Shown one piece after another: positions 8,261-17,928 of a DNA stretch of 64,000 nucleotides. The notes beneath the pieces are model-generated. The model was not told the origin of the DNA. It was given only the letters and a program-made list of their open reading frames with translations, and did no database searches. Every line of letters starts with the position of its first letter. The stretch's first letter is position 1. A program made the translations under genes and the position numbers. Origin of the DNA: Epibacterium sp. Ofav1-8 (lineage in GTDB: Bacteria; Pseudomonadota; Alphaproteobacteria; Rhodobacterales; Rhodobacteraceae); contig NZ_JAKRFD010000002.1 of the NCBI RefSeq assembly GCF_022348185.1, positions 62,001 through 126,000 on the forward strand. Reading direction: 5' to 3'.

Positions 8261-8775
8261 GCCGCCACCGTCCTGAGCCCGTGCAAGTGATCAAGCAACG
8301 CCGCGATGCGGCCCTTGCGGCCTTGGTGGAATCGGTACCTTACATCGGGTTTCTCGGCATCACCTTCGAGCGGCGTGGCGATGAGCTGACCTCGACCATG
8401 CATTTCCACGACACTCTGATCGGCAACCCGATGCTGCCGGCGATCCACGGTGGGGCGACGGCGGCGTTTCTGGAGGTCACCTCGGTGATCACCCTGCAGT
8501 GGTTCCACCTCTGGCCGCAGTTCGAAAGCGGCGAGTTGGACGTGGACACCATGGCCGCGGGACAGATGCCGCGCTTGCCTAAAACCATTGATTTCACCGT
8601 GGATTATCTGCGGTCCGGCCTGCCGCGCGATTCTTACGCGCGGGCCACGGTCAATCGCTCTGGTCGGCGCTATGCCTCGGTGCATGTGGCCGCCTGGCAG
8701 GATCACAAGGACAAGCTCTTTGCGCAGGCGACAGGGCATTTCCTGATGCCGCAGGACCGGCGTTCCGGCACTTAA
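8257..8775 (+). CDS. PaaI-family hotdog thioesterase 2
   Basis: A 172-aa hotdog protein starting in an ATGA overlap with the previous thioesterase. The motif PAIHGGATAAFLEVTSVITL aligns with HGGAVSALMDT of its neighbour, but Glu replaces the Asp. The rest is diverged, so this is an old duplication or a heterodimer partner. Probable acyl-CoA thioesterase; substrate unknown. Confidence 0.82.
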   Translation: MSRHRPEPVQVIKQRRDAALAALVESVPYIGFLGITFERRGDELTSTMHFHDTLIGNPMLPAIHGGATAAFLEVTSVITLQWFHLWPQFESGELDVDTMAAGQMPRLPKTIDFTVDYLRSGLPRDSYARATVNRSGRRYASVHVAAWQDHKDKLFAQATGHFLMPQDRRSGT

Positions 8776-8793
8776 TCACAAAGGTCGACATCC

Positions 8794-10116
8794 ATGTCCG
8801 AGGCATCTGGCCCCATCACCCATGGTCGGGTGCTCAAAATCGCGCTGCCGATCGTCTTGTCCAATGCGACCGTGCCGATCCTCGGCGCGGTGGACACGGG
8901 TGTCGTGGGGCAACTGGGCGAGGCGGCCCCCATTGGCGCGGTGGGGGTAGGCGCCGTGATCCTGTCGACGCTCTACTGGGCCTTTGGGTTTCTGCGCATG
9001 GGCACCACCGGGCTTGCGGCGCAGGCGCGTGGGGCCGGGGATGTGGCCGAGACCGGTGCGCTGCTGATGCGGGGTCTGATGCTGGCCTTCGGGGCGGGGG
9101 TGTTTTTCATCGTTGCACAGGCTTTGGTATTCTGGGGGGCGTTTGCCCTCGCGCCTGCCAGCGCCGAGGTGGAAGGGCTGGCCCGGGCCTATCTGGAGAT
9201 CCGCATCTGGGGCGCCCCCGCGACCATCGGGCTTTATGCGGTGACCGGTTGGCTGATTGCGGTGGAGCGTACACGCGCGGTGTTCCTGCTTCAGATCTGG
9301 ATGAACGGGCTGAATATCCTGTTGGACCTGTGGTTTGTGCTCGGGCTCGGCTGGGGTGTCGAAGGCGTTGCGACAGCGACGCTGATTGCCGAGTGGTCGG
9401 GGCTGGTGCTGGGACTGTGGTTCTGCCGGTCGGCCTTTGCGGGCGATCAATGGCATGATTGGGCGCGGATTTTTGATCGGGCGCGCATCAAGCGGATGAT
9501 GCAGGTCAATGGCGACATCATGGTGCGGTCGGTGCTGCTGACGCTGTCGTTTACGACCTTCCTGTTCATCGGCGCGGATATGGGGGATGTGAAGCTGGCG
9601 GCCAATCAGGTGCTGATCCAGTTTCTGGAGATCACTGCCTTTGCGCTGGACGGGTTTGCGTTCAGTGCCGAGGCGCTGGTGGGCGGCGCGGTGGGGGCGC
9701 GCGATCCGCAGCGCCTGCGCCGGGCGGCGCTGGTTTCCAGCCATTGGGGGATCGGCTTTGCCGCGCTGCTGGCGCTGGGGTTCTGGGGGCTGGGGCCGAT
9801 GCTGATCGACCTGATGACCACCGCGCCGGAGGTGCGCGAGACCGGTCGCACCTATCTCATGTGGGTGGCGCTTGCCCCGCTTGTCAGCGTTGCCAGCTAC
9901 ATGTTTGACGGGATCTATATCGGCGCCACATGGACCCGCGACATGCGGATCGCGGCGCTGCAATCGGTCGCCGTCTATGTCGGGGCCTTGCTGGTTCTGG
10001 TTCCGGCTCTGGGCAACCACGGTTTGTGGCTGGCGCTGATGGTGCTGAATCTCACCCGGGCCGTGACGCTGGCGCTCCGCTATCGGAGGCTGGAGGCCGG
10101 CGTGGCGGCTGCCTGA
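8794..10116 (+). CDS. MATE family efflux transporter (DinF-like)
   Basis: A 440-aa inner-membrane protein with about 12 hydrophobic helices in two halves. The N-terminal segment ALPIVLSNATVPILGAVDTG and the repeat-like segment at about 250-275 (LAANQVLIQFLEITAFALDG) are typical of DinF-type MATE proteins. The family exports cationic drugs or metabolites against Na+ or H+. It begins 18 bp after the thioesterase pair on the same strand and may be cotranscribed. Substrate unknown. Confidence 0.88.
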   Translation: MSEASGPITHGRVLKIALPIVLSNATVPILGAVDTGVVGQLGEAAPIGAVGVGAVILSTLYWAFGFLRMGTTGLAAQARGAGDVAETGALLMRGLMLAFGAGVFFIVAQALVFWGAFALAPASAEVEGLARAYLEIRIWGAPATIGLYAVTGWLIAVERTRAVFLLQIWMNGLNILLDLWFVLGLGWGVEGVATATLIAEWSGLVLGLWFCRSAFAGDQWHDWARIFDRARIKRMMQVNGDIMVRSVLLTLSFTTFLFIGADMGDVKLAANQVLIQFLEITAFALDGFAFSAEALVGGAVGARDPQRLRRAALVSSHWGIGFAALLALGFWGLGPMLIDLMTTAPEVRETGRTYLMWVALAPLVSVASYMFDGIYIGATWTRDMRIAALQSVAVYVGALLVLVPALGNHGLWLALMVLNLTRAVTLALRYRRLEAGVAAA

Positions 10117-10420
10117 TACTGCTCTGGTTGGGCTGGACGGGCCGTTGCGCTGACTGCGGCAGTGGGTGCGCCACTTGATCTTGCGAGAGGGGTTGCGCTT
10201 TGCCAAGCAAATCGCCGGGGGGCAGGCCGCGCCTTCGGCGCGGCCTGCCGGCGCCCTGAGTTCACCGGATCGCACTGGCTCAGGCCAGGGCGATGCCGGG
10301 GTGGGGCAGTTTTCCCTGGGCGGTTTTCTGTTTCCGATTTCCCCTGCCGGATTGCTCTGACAGGGGACATGCAGGCTGGAGCAGCGGATCACAGGGAGCG
10401 ACCGGTGCTCCGGGCGGGGC
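10117..10420. other. 304-bp gap between convergent genes
   Basis: Lies between the MATE gene (plus) and the 5'-nucleotidase gene (minus). Apart from the strong hairpin at 10221-10249 I see no gene or other structure. Confidence 0.5.
10221..10249. terminator. bidirectional hairpin terminator candidate
   Basis: A perfect 13-bp GC-rich stem (GGCAGGCCGCGCC paired with its complement) with a TTC loop, midway between convergent genes. No long T run on either side, so termination may be weak or factor-assisted. Confidence 0.55.
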
Positions 10421-12001
10421 TTACTTCTGGCTGATGCGACCGTCTGTATAGGCGCTGTAGGGGCCGGCCTCGGCAAGGTATTCGGCCACCACATCGGCAA
10501 GATCGGGGCCGAAGTCATAGGCGTTCTTGTCGTCGCCGGCGAACATCTTGTAGCCGTCGCCGCCGTTGCGGACGTAGTTGTTGGACACCACGCCGTAGGT
10601 CTTGGCCGGATCGATCGCCACCCAGGCATCGCCCTCCATGACCATCACGTCAGAGACCCGTGCGCCCGGTTCCTTGGCCGGGTCGAAGGCGAACTTCATG
10701 CCGGCGACCTGCGGGAAACGGCCTGCGCCCTCCTCGATCTGACCCACGCCGTTTTCCAGCGCGTCGATCATGGTCTGGCCACTGACCTCGAAGGTCGAGA
10801 GCGTGTTCTGAAACGGCAGCACGGTCAGCACTTCGCCCATGGTCACCTCGCCCGCGTCAATGGAGGCGCGCAGCCCGCCGCCGTTCTGGATCGCGATCGA
10901 GACGCCCTGGTCCTTCACCCGCGCCAGCATCGCATCGGCCACCAGATTGCCCATCGAGCATTCGCCCGCACGGCACACATCGCGGGAGCCATCGACAGTA
11001 TCGGCGGTTTCGGCCACCACGCGGGTTTTCATCTCTTCGATCGGGGCGCCCATCTCGGCCACGCGGGCGGCGATCTCCGCATCCGGCGTCACCGAGGCGT
11101 CGAGCAGGATCGGATCGCCCTCGGCCGCAGTTACATTGCCTGCGTCGTCAAAGGTCACCGTCAACTCGCCTAGGTATTTGGAGTAGGCATAGGCCTGCAC
11201 CACCGGCACATCGCCGACCATGGTCGGGTAGGGGCCTGCGGCGCGGTCGGATGTGTTGGACAGGAGCGTGTGCGAATGGCCACCCACAACCACGTCGAGA
11301 CCCGGAACCTGTTCCGCGATCTCAAGATCCTTGGCCAGGCCCACATGGGTCAGGGCGATGATCTTGTTGACGCCTTCGGCTTGCAGCGCCTCCACATCCG
11401 CGGCCAGGCTGTCGATCTCGTCCTGGAACACGACGTTGGGCCCCGGCGAGGAGGTCTCGACCGTGTCGGTCGCAAGCGCGGAGATGATGCCGATCTTTTC
11501 GCCGCCGACCTCAAGCACCACGTGGTTGCCGACCTTACCCTTCAGCAGCGGTTCGGAGCTGAGGTCGAGATTGCCGGAGATCACCGGGAACGACACGGTA
11601 TCGACGAATTTCTCCAGCCCGGCCGGGCCGTCGTCGAATTCGTGGTTGCCGACGGCCATGACGTCATAGCCGATGGCCTCCATGAACTCGGCCTCGGCTG
11701 CGCCCTTGTAGGTGGTGTAGAACAGTGAACCCTGGAACGGGTCGCCCGCATCCAGAAGCAGGACGTTCTGTCCCTCAAGCGCCGCGCGCATTTCGTCGAC
11801 CTTGGTCTTGATGCGGGCCACACCGCCGAAACATTTGCCTTCGGCCTCGTCCTCTGCGCCGCAGGTGGAGTCGTATTTGTTGATCGACTCGATGCGGCTG
11901 TGAATGTCGTTGGTGTGCAGGATGGTCAGCTTGTAGTCCGCCGCCGCAAGGCCGGCGGTCAGGCCAAGCGCGGCCACGGATGTCAGGAAACGTGCGATCA
12001 T
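10421..12001 (-). CDS. exported 5'-nucleotidase / 2',3'-cyclic phosphodiesterase (UshA family)
   Basis: A 526-aa protein with a signal peptide (MIARFLTSVAALGLTAGLAA, cut near residue 21). Calcineurin-like metal motifs follow in order: LHTNDIHSRIE, DAGDPFQGSLF, VGNHEFDDG and GGHSHTLL. The C-terminal nucleotidase domain has QNGGGLRASI and NYVRNGGDGYKMF. The periplasmic enzyme dephosphorylates nucleotides to nucleosides and phosphate. I chose start 12001 (good GGTGAGG Shine-Dalgarno) because the frame stays open far upstream without any related sequence. Confidence 0.92.
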   Translation of the reverse strand: MIARFLTSVAALGLTAGLAAADYKLTILHTNDIHSRIESINKYDSTCGAEDEAEGKCFGGVARIKTKVDEMRAALEGQNVLLLDAGDPFQGSLFYTTYKGAAEAEFMEAIGYDVMAVGNHEFDDGPAGLEKFVDTVSFPVISGNLDLSSEPLLKGKVGNHVVLEVGGEKIGIISALATDTVETSSPGPNVVFQDEIDSLAADVEALQAEGVNKIIALTHVGLAKDLEIAEQVPGLDVVVGGHSHTLLSNTSDRAAGPYPTMVGDVPVVQAYAYSKYLGELTVTFDDAGNVTAAEGDPILLDASVTPDAEIAARVAEMGAPIEEMKTRVVAETADTVDGSRDVCRAGECSMGNLVADAMLARVKDQGVSIAIQNGGGLRASIDAGEVTMGEVLTVLPFQNTLSTFEVSGQTMIDALENGVGQIEEGAGRFPQVAGMKFAFDPAKEPGARVSDVMVMEGDAWVAIDPAKTYGVVSNNYVRNGGDGYKMFAGDDKNAYDFGPDLADVVAEYLAEAGPYSAYTDGRISQK

Positions 12002-12190
12002 AGGATAAACCCTCACCTTTGTTATGCCACCTCTACCGGCGGTTGTTATTCGACCAATATTCGGGATCTTTGTCCAAACAGTCAAAACCAAATTATCATG
12101 ACAGGGATATATCGACGCAGGGGAAACTTTGCGCTGCCCATTGCACAAGCGCCCTTGCGCAGCAGGGGTGTCTGAGGGCATGAGGTTCCC

Positions 12191-12529
12191 ATGCTGATGT
12201 ACAAGATTTTCCGTGACGACGAATGGCGCGCTTTTGAGGCCGCCGGTGAAACCGATGGCGCGCCCGTGGATTTGGCGGACGGCTATATCCACTTCTCGAC
12301 AGCCCAGCAGGCGGCGGAAACCGCAGCCAAGCATTTTGCCGGGGCCGAGGGCCTGTGGCTCCTGGCGTTTGACGCCGAAGCGATGGGCGAGGCGCTGAAG
12401 TGGGAGCCATCGCGCGGCGGGGCGCTGTTCCCGCATCTCTATCGCCGCTTGCAGTTGACCGAGGTGCTCTGGGTCAAACCCTTGCCGCTGGTTGACGGCC
12501 AGCATCAATTTCCCGCCGAGATGGTCTGA
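12191..12529 (+). CDS. DUF952 family protein
   Basis: A 112-aa protein with the DUF952 hallmarks DGYIHFSTAQQ (about residues 35-45) and LKWEPSRGGALFPHLYR. ATG 12191 or 12197 could be used. The family is widespread in alphaproteobacteria. Its fold has been compared with ADP-ribosyl/glutathione-related folds, but no firm function is known to me. It is followed 36 bp later by pyrD. Confidence 0.85.
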   Translation: MLMYKIFRDDEWRAFEAAGETDGAPVDLADGYIHFSTAQQAAETAAKHFAGAEGLWLLAFDAEAMGEALKWEPSRGGALFPHLYRRLQLTEVLWVKPLPLVDGQHQFPAEMV

Positions 12530-12565
12530 GCCCCCGCGCTGCGCGCACCAAAGGAGACATGGCGA

Positions 12566-13624
12566 ATGAAGCTGTCCGAAACACTGGCGTTGGCGGTGAT
12601 GCATCGCCTGGACCCCGAAACCGCCCATGGACTGTCCATCAAGGCGCTGAAGTCCGGGCTCACACCGCGTCCGGGGCCTGTCACGTCGCCGCGGCTGAAG
12701 ACCGAAATCGCGGGGCTGCGCCTGCCCAATCCGGTGGGGCTGGCCGCCGGGTTTGACAAGAACGCCGAGGCGCTCGGCGCGCTGACGCAGGCGGGCTTTG
12801 GTTTTATCGAGGTCGGCGCTGCGACACCGCGCCCGCAGCCCGGCAACCCGCAGCCCCGCCTGTTCCGGCTGAGCGAAGATCGCGCGGCGATCAATCGCTT
12901 TGGCTTCAACAACGAAGGCATGGACGTGATCGGCGCCCGGCTCGCCAACCGTCCAAAGGATGGCGTGATCGGCCTCAACCTCGGGGCCAACAAGGACAGC
13001 GACGACCGTGCACAGGATTTTGCCCGGGTGCTGCGCCACTGCGGCGCGCATCTGGATTTTGCCACCGTCAATGTGTCCTCACCCAATACCGAGAAACTGC
13101 GCGACCTTCAGGGCAAGGCCGCACTATCGGCGCTGCTGGCGGGGGTCATGAACGCCCGCAGCAGCCTCGACCGCCCGGTCCCGGTATTCCTGAAAATCGC
13201 GCCCGACCTGGATCAGGCCGGGCTGGATGACATCGCGGCAGTGGCGCGCGACAGCGGCATCGACGCGGTGATCGCCACCAATACCACGCTTGCGCGAGAC
13301 GGTCTGAAAAGCCCGCATCGGGAGGAAGCCGGCGGCCTGTCCGGCGCACCGTTGTTTGACAAATCCACCCGCGTGCTGGCGCAGCTGTCCGCGCGTCTTG
13401 ACGGCGAAGTGCCGATCATTGGCGTCGGGGGAATTTCCTCGGCAGAACAGGCCTATGCCAAGATCCGGGCCGGGGCCTCGGCGGTGCAGTTCTATACCGC
13501 GCTGGTCTATGGCGGCCTGTCCCTGGCCGCAGAGATCGCCACGGGGGTTGATAGGCTTCTTGCGCGCGACGGCTATGACACCGTGGCGCAGGCTGTCGGC
13601 ACCGCGCGCAATGACTGGCTCTGA
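12566..13624 (+). CDS. pyrD: dihydroorotate dehydrogenase (quinone), class 2
   Basis: A 352-aa flavoprotein. The N-terminal membrane-associating helix (about 1-35) marks class 2. FMN/orotate motifs are [13 protein letters not shown] and [17 protein letters not shown]. The catalytic Ser is in [11 protein letters not shown], and GVGGI precedes the phosphate site. It oxidises dihydroorotate to orotate with ubiquinone in pyrimidine synthesis. It is cotranscribed with DUF952 upstream and DUF1992 downstream (6-bp gap). Confidence 0.95.
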   Translation: MKLSETLALAVMHRLDPETAHGLSIKALKSGLTPRPGPVTSPRLKTEIAGLRLPNPVGLAAGFDKNAEALGALTQAGFGFIEVGAATPRPQPGNPQPRLFRLSEDRAAINRFGFNNEGMDVIGARLANRPKDGVIGLNLGANKDSDDRAQDFARVLRHCGAHLDFATVNVSSPNTEKLRDLQGKAALSALLAGVMNARSSLDRPVPVFLKIAPDLDQAGLDDIAAVARDSGIDAVIATNTTLARDGLKSPHREEAGGLSGAPLFDKSTRVLAQLSARLDGEVPIIGVGGISSAEQAYAKIRAGASAVQFYTALVYGGLSLAAEIATGVDRLLARDGYDTVAQAVGTARNDWL

Positions 13625-13630
13625 CGGGCG

Positions 13631-13933
13631 ATGGACCACCCGCTGATAGATCTCATCAACGCGCGTATTGCTGCCGCCGAAAAAGACGGAGCCTTTGACA
13701 ATCTCGAAGGGGCAGGCCGTCCTTTGCCCCCATGCGATGATCCCGACAATGCGGTGATGAACAGACTCCTGCGGGACAATGGCGCGGTGCCCGAAGTGGT
13801 CGCGCTCAGCCGTGAACTGGCCCGCCTGCGTGCGGAGCTGAACGAGACCAGTGATCGCAGCAAGCGTCGCCAGATCATCTCCGATTTGTCCATGACCGAG
13901 GCGCGGATCGAACTCGCGCGTAAACGGGGCTGA
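13631..13933 (+). CDS. DUF1992 (DnaJ-homologue subfamily C member 28-like) protein
   Basis: A 100-aa protein with the DUF1992 pattern: ARIAAAEKDGAFDNLEGAGRPLP near the N-terminus, then a helical segment. No J-domain is present. Members occur as short bacterial proteins of unknown role. It directly follows pyrD. Confidence 0.85.
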   Translation: MDHPLIDLINARIAAAEKDGAFDNLEGAGRPLPPCDDPDNAVMNRLLRDNGAVPEVVALSRELARLRAELNETSDRSKRRQIISDLSMTEARIELARKRG

Positions 13934-14017
13934 GGTACGCAGGCGCACGCGGGGTTTCCGATCTGGCATACTCCGGCCTCTGACAACAGATGCTGCGCGC
14001 CTGTGCGGCAGAGCGCG

Positions 14018-14497
14018 TTATGCGCTCCGGACCATGGGTGGGGCGTCGTGATCGCCCGCTTCGGCGGCCTCGGTGGCCTTGCGCAACAGCTGCAGCATGT
14101 CTTGGCGTTCACTGCGGGACAGGCCAGCGAGGATATCGGTTTGCAGCGCTTCGACCAGCGGGCGGGCGGCGTCGTGCAGGGCCGCACCGGCAGGGGTCAG
14201 ATGCAGGCTGCGCGCCCGGCGATCCTCGGGGCGCACCTCGCGCCGGACCAGATGTTTCAGATCGAGGCGTTCCACCACTTTGCCAAGTGTCGCGCGATCA
14301 TACCCGATGAGTGCTGCCAGCGTTGCCTGATCAACCCCGGGACGGGCGGCGAGTGCGGCCAGCGCGGCATATTGCACCGGGGTCAGGTCAATGTTGGCGT
14401 TGGACATGGCGGTCGCAAACCGTGCGACGGAGATCTGGTTCAACCGGCGGATCAGCGTGGCGGGCAGGTGATCGAGTTCCAATTCGCGCTCGGGCAT
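14018..14497 (-). CDS. MarR-family transcriptional regulator
   Basis: A 159-aa protein with a winged helix: LTPVQYAALAALAARPGVDQATLAALIGYDRATLGKVVERL, then the wing with RREVRPEDRRARSLHLT, typical of MarR. Start 14497 (MPERELELD) is chosen at the beginning of family similarity. It is divergent from mnmH at 14675 across 177 bp, so it may regulate itself and possibly that gene. Ligand unknown. Confidence 0.88.
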   Translation of the reverse strand: MPERELELDHLPATLIRRLNQISVARFATAMSNANIDLTPVQYAALAALAARPGVDQATLAALIGYDRATLGKVVERLDLKHLVRREVRPEDRRARSLHLTPAGAALHDAARPLVEALQTDILAGLSRSERQDMLQLLRKATEAAEAGDHDAPPMVRSA

Positions 14498-14674
14498 GGC
14501 GGGCCTTTGGGTCAATGATGCGGGGAGTATGTCCCCAAATGCGGCCAGGACGTGGCCAGAAGGCACCTCATGCGCGGGCGGATCGTTCGCGGGCCGGTTG
14601 CATTCGGCGCAGACATGCCCCGGCGCGAGTGGATAGGTATTTTGTTGTCGCACCGGTGAAGATAGAGATGGGGC

Positions 14675-15727
14675 ATGGCTCTGACGTTTCAAACACTTTC
14701 CGATTTTCTTGCGCATGGACACGATACCGTGATCGACGTGCGCAGCCCGGCAGAATACGCCGAGGACCATGTGCCCGGCGCGATCAACCTGCCGGTGCTC
14801 GACAATGAGGAACGGGCCGAGGTGGGCACGATCTATGTGCAGGAAAGCCCCTTTCGTGCCCGCAAGATCGGCGCGGCGATGGTGTTTCGCAATGCCGCCA
14901 CCCACATCGAGCAACGGCTGAGCCATCACGACGGCAGCTGGAAACCTCTGGTCTATTGCTGGCGCGGCGGGCAGCGTTCGGGCAGTTTCACGTGGATGTT
15001 GAGCCAGATCGGCTGGCGGGCCGAGGTGGTTCAGGGCGGCTATCAAAGCTATCGCCGTCTGGTACATGCCGCGCTCTATGAGGCGGGACTGTCGCATCGG
15101 CTGATCTTGCTGGACGGGTTGACCGGCACCGCCAAGACCGAGATTTTGCAGCAGATCGCCGCGATGGGCGGTCAGGTGCTGGATCTGGAGGGGCTTGCGG
15201 GGCATCGCGGTTCGCTCTTGGGCGAGATGCCGGGAGGGCAGCCAAGTCAGAAACGGTTCGAGAGCTATATCGCCTGCGCGCTGGCGCAGATGGACCCGGC
15301 GCGCCCGGTGCTGGTCGAGGCCGAAGCCAGCAAGATCGGGGCGCGTATCCTGCCGCCCAGCCTGTGGGAGGCGATGAAAGCCGCACCGAGGATTGATCTT
15401 GAGGTGCCGTTTGAGGCCCGCTGCGCCTATCTGGTTGAGGCTTACGATGACATTCTGTCAGACGCGGACCACCTGCGCGCAAAGCTCGGACCTCTTAAGG
15501 AACATCGCTCGGGCGCGGTGGTGGAGGACTGGTTCAAGCTGATCGCGGCGGGAGATAAACCAGCGCTGGTGGCGCGGTTGATGGCAGACCATTACGACCC
15601 CGCTTACCGCAAGGCCCGCAGCCGCTATGCGGTGAGCAACCAGCGTCAGATTGCGCTGCCGGGATTGAGCGCGTCGGATCGCACGCAGGCCGCAGCGCGC
15701 GTATTGGAGGTGATGGCAGCTCTTTGA
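14675..15727 (+). CDS. mnmH: tRNA 2-selenouridine synthase
   Basis: A 350-aa protein. The N-terminal rhodanese domain has the active Cys95 in VYCWRGGQRS; the C-terminal P-loop is GLTGTAKT (148-155). MnmH (SelU/YbbB) uses selenophosphate to convert 2-thiouridine at the tRNA wobble position to 2-selenouridine, through geranylated tRNA. It is convergent with selD with only 6 bp between the stops, so donor and user are linked. Confidence 0.94.
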   Translation: MALTFQTLSDFLAHGHDTVIDVRSPAEYAEDHVPGAINLPVLDNEERAEVGTIYVQESPFRARKIGAAMVFRNAATHIEQRLSHHDGSWKPLVYCWRGGQRSGSFTWMLSQIGWRAEVVQGGYQSYRRLVHAALYEAGLSHRLILLDGLTGTAKTEILQQIAAMGGQVLDLEGLAGHRGSLLGEMPGGQPSQKRFESYIACALAQMDPARPVLVEAEASKIGARILPPSLWEAMKAAPRIDLEVPFEARCAYLVEAYDDILSDADHLRAKLGPLKEHRSGAVVEDWFKLIAAGDKPALVARLMADHYDPAYRKARSRYAVSNQRQIALPGLSASDRTQAAARVLEVMAAL

Positions 15728-15733
15728 GGTAGG

Positions 15734-17896
15734 TTATCGCAGCACGATACCCTCGTCAGAACCGCGCATTTCGCCAATCTTTGCAGCGCGGTAGCCGTGG
15801 TTTCTAAGCTGCTCCAACACCTGCGCAGAGTGTTCGGGGGCGACACAGGCCAAGAGCCCGCCAGAGGTCTGCGGATCAAACAACAGTGCCCGCGCGCCTG
15901 CGGTGCCAATGCCGGGTAAAAGAGCCGCATTGTCGTCAAAGATCGTGGACCGCACGCCCGCCTCGGCCAGTTCGCGTGCGCCCTCCATCAATGGGATCGC
16001 GTCACATGTGATCTCTGCGCCCAGATGCGAGGCCTCGCACAGCCCCTGCAAGTGGCCCAGCAGACCAAAGCCCGTGACATCGGTCATGGCGCGCGCCACG
16101 GGGCGCAGGACCTTGGCGGCGTTGCGTTGGCTCTGACACATCAGATCAAGCGCGCCCGCAACCCAAGCCCCGCGGGCCTGTCCCGTCATTTCTGCGGCTA
16201 AAATCGTGCCTGATCCTAAGGGTTTGGTCAGGATCAGGTGATCGCCCGCGCATGCGCCAGCAAGGGTGATTGGGGGCGCGTCACAAAGCCCGGTGACGGT
16301 GAAGCCGACGGTGAGTTCCTCGCCCAAAGAGGTATGGCCGCCCACGATGGCGGCACCTGCGGCTTTCATCTCTTGGTGGGCGGTTTCCATGATCTCGTAC
16401 AGTAGCCGTTCCTGTAGTTCGGGCGACTGGCGGGGCAGGATCAGGGTGACGGTGGCGGCCTGTGGGCGCGCGCCCATCGCCCAGATGTCATTGAGCGCAT
16501 GTTGCGCGGTGATCGCGGTCATCGCCACCGGGTCTTCGGTAAAGGCGCGCAAGTGGTCGGTGCTGATGACCTGCGTGGCCCCGCCGACTGTCAGCTGCGC
16601 GGCGTCGTCGCCCGGCAGCGGGGTCACATCCGGGCGCGACGCGCCGTGGTAGGTGCTCAGCCCGTGGCGTAGCGCCGTGCGCCCGACCTTTGAACCGCAG
16701 CCGCCGCACATGGGTTTTGAGCCAAGCGCCTCCTGGATGCCCTTGGCGTGGGTGCGGGGCAGGGCGGGCAGGGACATGACCGGCAGGGAGGTGAATTCCC
16801 CCATAAATTTAAGGTCGATGTGATCTTTCCAGCGCCACAACAGCCCACCCGAAAAGCTGCGCCCGTTGCGATCCGCAAGAGCGGACTTCCCACCCATGGA
16901 GATGAGTTTGAGGTAATCCTGCTGCGGTTGATAGCGCTTGAAAGCCCCGCCTGCCAGCATGGCTTTGAGGTTGTGAAAAAGCACCGGCGCTTGCCGCACC
17001 GCGTAGACGCCCGCCTTAGGGCGCGGGGCATGCGCCATATAGGCGCAATCGCCGGTGGCAAAGACGTGAGGATCAGAGGTCTGAAGACGCTCGGAGACCA
17101 CAAGCGCGCCGTCATGGAGCGCAAGCCCGGAGGTCGCAAGCCAGCCATAGGCGCGCGCGCCCGCAGCGCCAACAATGAAATCGCTGGAGATGTCGCGCCC
17201 GTCCCTGAGGTGAATGCGGCCTTCACTCAGGCGCTCTATCGGCGCATGTTCCAGAACCGTAACACCATGCGCATCCAGCGCCTTGCGCAGGCGCGATCGG
17301 CTCTGGGAACTCAGCACGGAGAGCGCGGCGTCACTGTCGATCAAGGTCGCCTGCGCCAGACGGTTCTTTTTGCGCAGGGCATGCGACATGGCGAGGATCA
17401 GCTCCACCCCGGCAACGCCACCGCCGATGCAGGCGATCCGGGCGGGTTCGCTGCCTGCACGAAAGGCGTCCCAGCTTGCAGCAAACTCTCCCAAGGGTTT
17501 GGCGGGAATGGCAAAATCGGCAAAGCCCGGCAGCTCTGGCATGGCCGATGTGATGCCGATGTCGATCGAGGCCACATCATAGGAGATGGCCGGGCGGCCC
17601 GGCACGGTAATGCGCTTGGCCTCGGGGTCGATCTCTTCGGCGGCTCCCAGAATGAGCCGCGCCCCGGAAAACCGTGCGAGTTTCACAAGATCAATGTCGA
17701 GCGCATCGCGGTCGTAATGACCGGCGACAAATCCCGGCAGCATGCCGGAATAGGGCGCGGTGGGGCCGGGGTTGATCAGGGTGAGACGCACGCCCGGCAG
17801 AGGGTTCATCCCCCACATCCGCAGCAATAGCGCGTGCGTATGGCCGCCCCCAACAAGAACCAGATCGCGGGTCAGGGGAAGACGGGGTGCGTGCAT
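15734..17896 (-). CDS. selD: FAD-dependent oxidoreductase fused to selenide, water dikinase
   Basis: A 720-aa fusion. Residues 1 to about 385 form a pyridine nucleotide-disulfide/NDH-2-like oxidoreductase (VLVGGGHTHALLL at 13-25, IACIGGGVAGVE at 154-165, VFATGDCAYM near 278). Residues from about 393 are SelD: MCGGCGSKVG, with C400 and K403 matching the catalytic Cys/Lys pair, and PLPGDDAAQL for metal/ATP. SelD makes selenophosphate from selenide and ATP. The oxidoreductase could supply the reduced selenium. The protein uses Cys, with no in-frame UGA at the active site. Confidence 0.93.
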   Translation of the reverse strand: MHAPRLPLTRDLVLVGGGHTHALLLRMWGMNPLPGVRLTLINPGPTAPYSGMLPGFVAGHYDRDALDIDLVKLARFSGARLILGAAEEIDPEAKRITVPGRPAISYDVASIDIGITSAMPELPGFADFAIPAKPLGEFAASWDAFRAGSEPARIACIGGGVAGVELILAMSHALRKKNRLAQATLIDSDAALSVLSSQSRSRLRKALDAHGVTVLEHAPIERLSEGRIHLRDGRDISSDFIVGAAGARAYGWLATSGLALHDGALVVSERLQTSDPHVFATGDCAYMAHAPRPKAGVYAVRQAPVLFHNLKAMLAGGAFKRYQPQQDYLKLISMGGKSALADRNGRSFSGGLLWRWKDHIDLKFMGEFTSLPVMSLPALPRTHAKGIQEALGSKPMCGGCGSKVGRTALRHGLSTYHGASRPDVTPLPGDDAAQLTVGGATQVISTDHLRAFTEDPVAMTAITAQHALNDIWAMGARPQAATVTLILPRQSPELQERLLYEIMETAHQEMKAAGAAIVGGHTSLGEELTVGFTVTGLCDAPPITLAGACAGDHLILTKPLGSGTILAAEMTGQARGAWVAGALDLMCQSQRNAAKVLRPVARAMTDVTGFGLLGHLQGLCEASHLGAEITCDAIPLMEGARELAEAGVRSTIFDDNAALLPGIGTAGARALLFDPQTSGGLLACVAPEHSAQVLEQLRNHGYRAAKIGEMRGSDEGIVLR

Positions 17897-17928
17897 CGGG
17901 GCCTCCGGGTGGTGGCCGGTCCCAAACG

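Noticed and set aside
8776-10629. 617-codon open frame opposite the MATE gene
   Set aside because: Pro/Arg-rich shadow; the MATE protein on the other strand is unmistakable.
12002-13051. N-terminal extension of the 5'-nucleotidase frame across pyrD
   Set aside because: The signal peptide and Shine-Dalgarno fix the start at 12001; the upstream part overlaps DUF952 and pyrD on the other strand.
14498-15205. N-terminal extension of the MarR frame
   Set aside because: It overlaps mnmH and has no relation to MarR.
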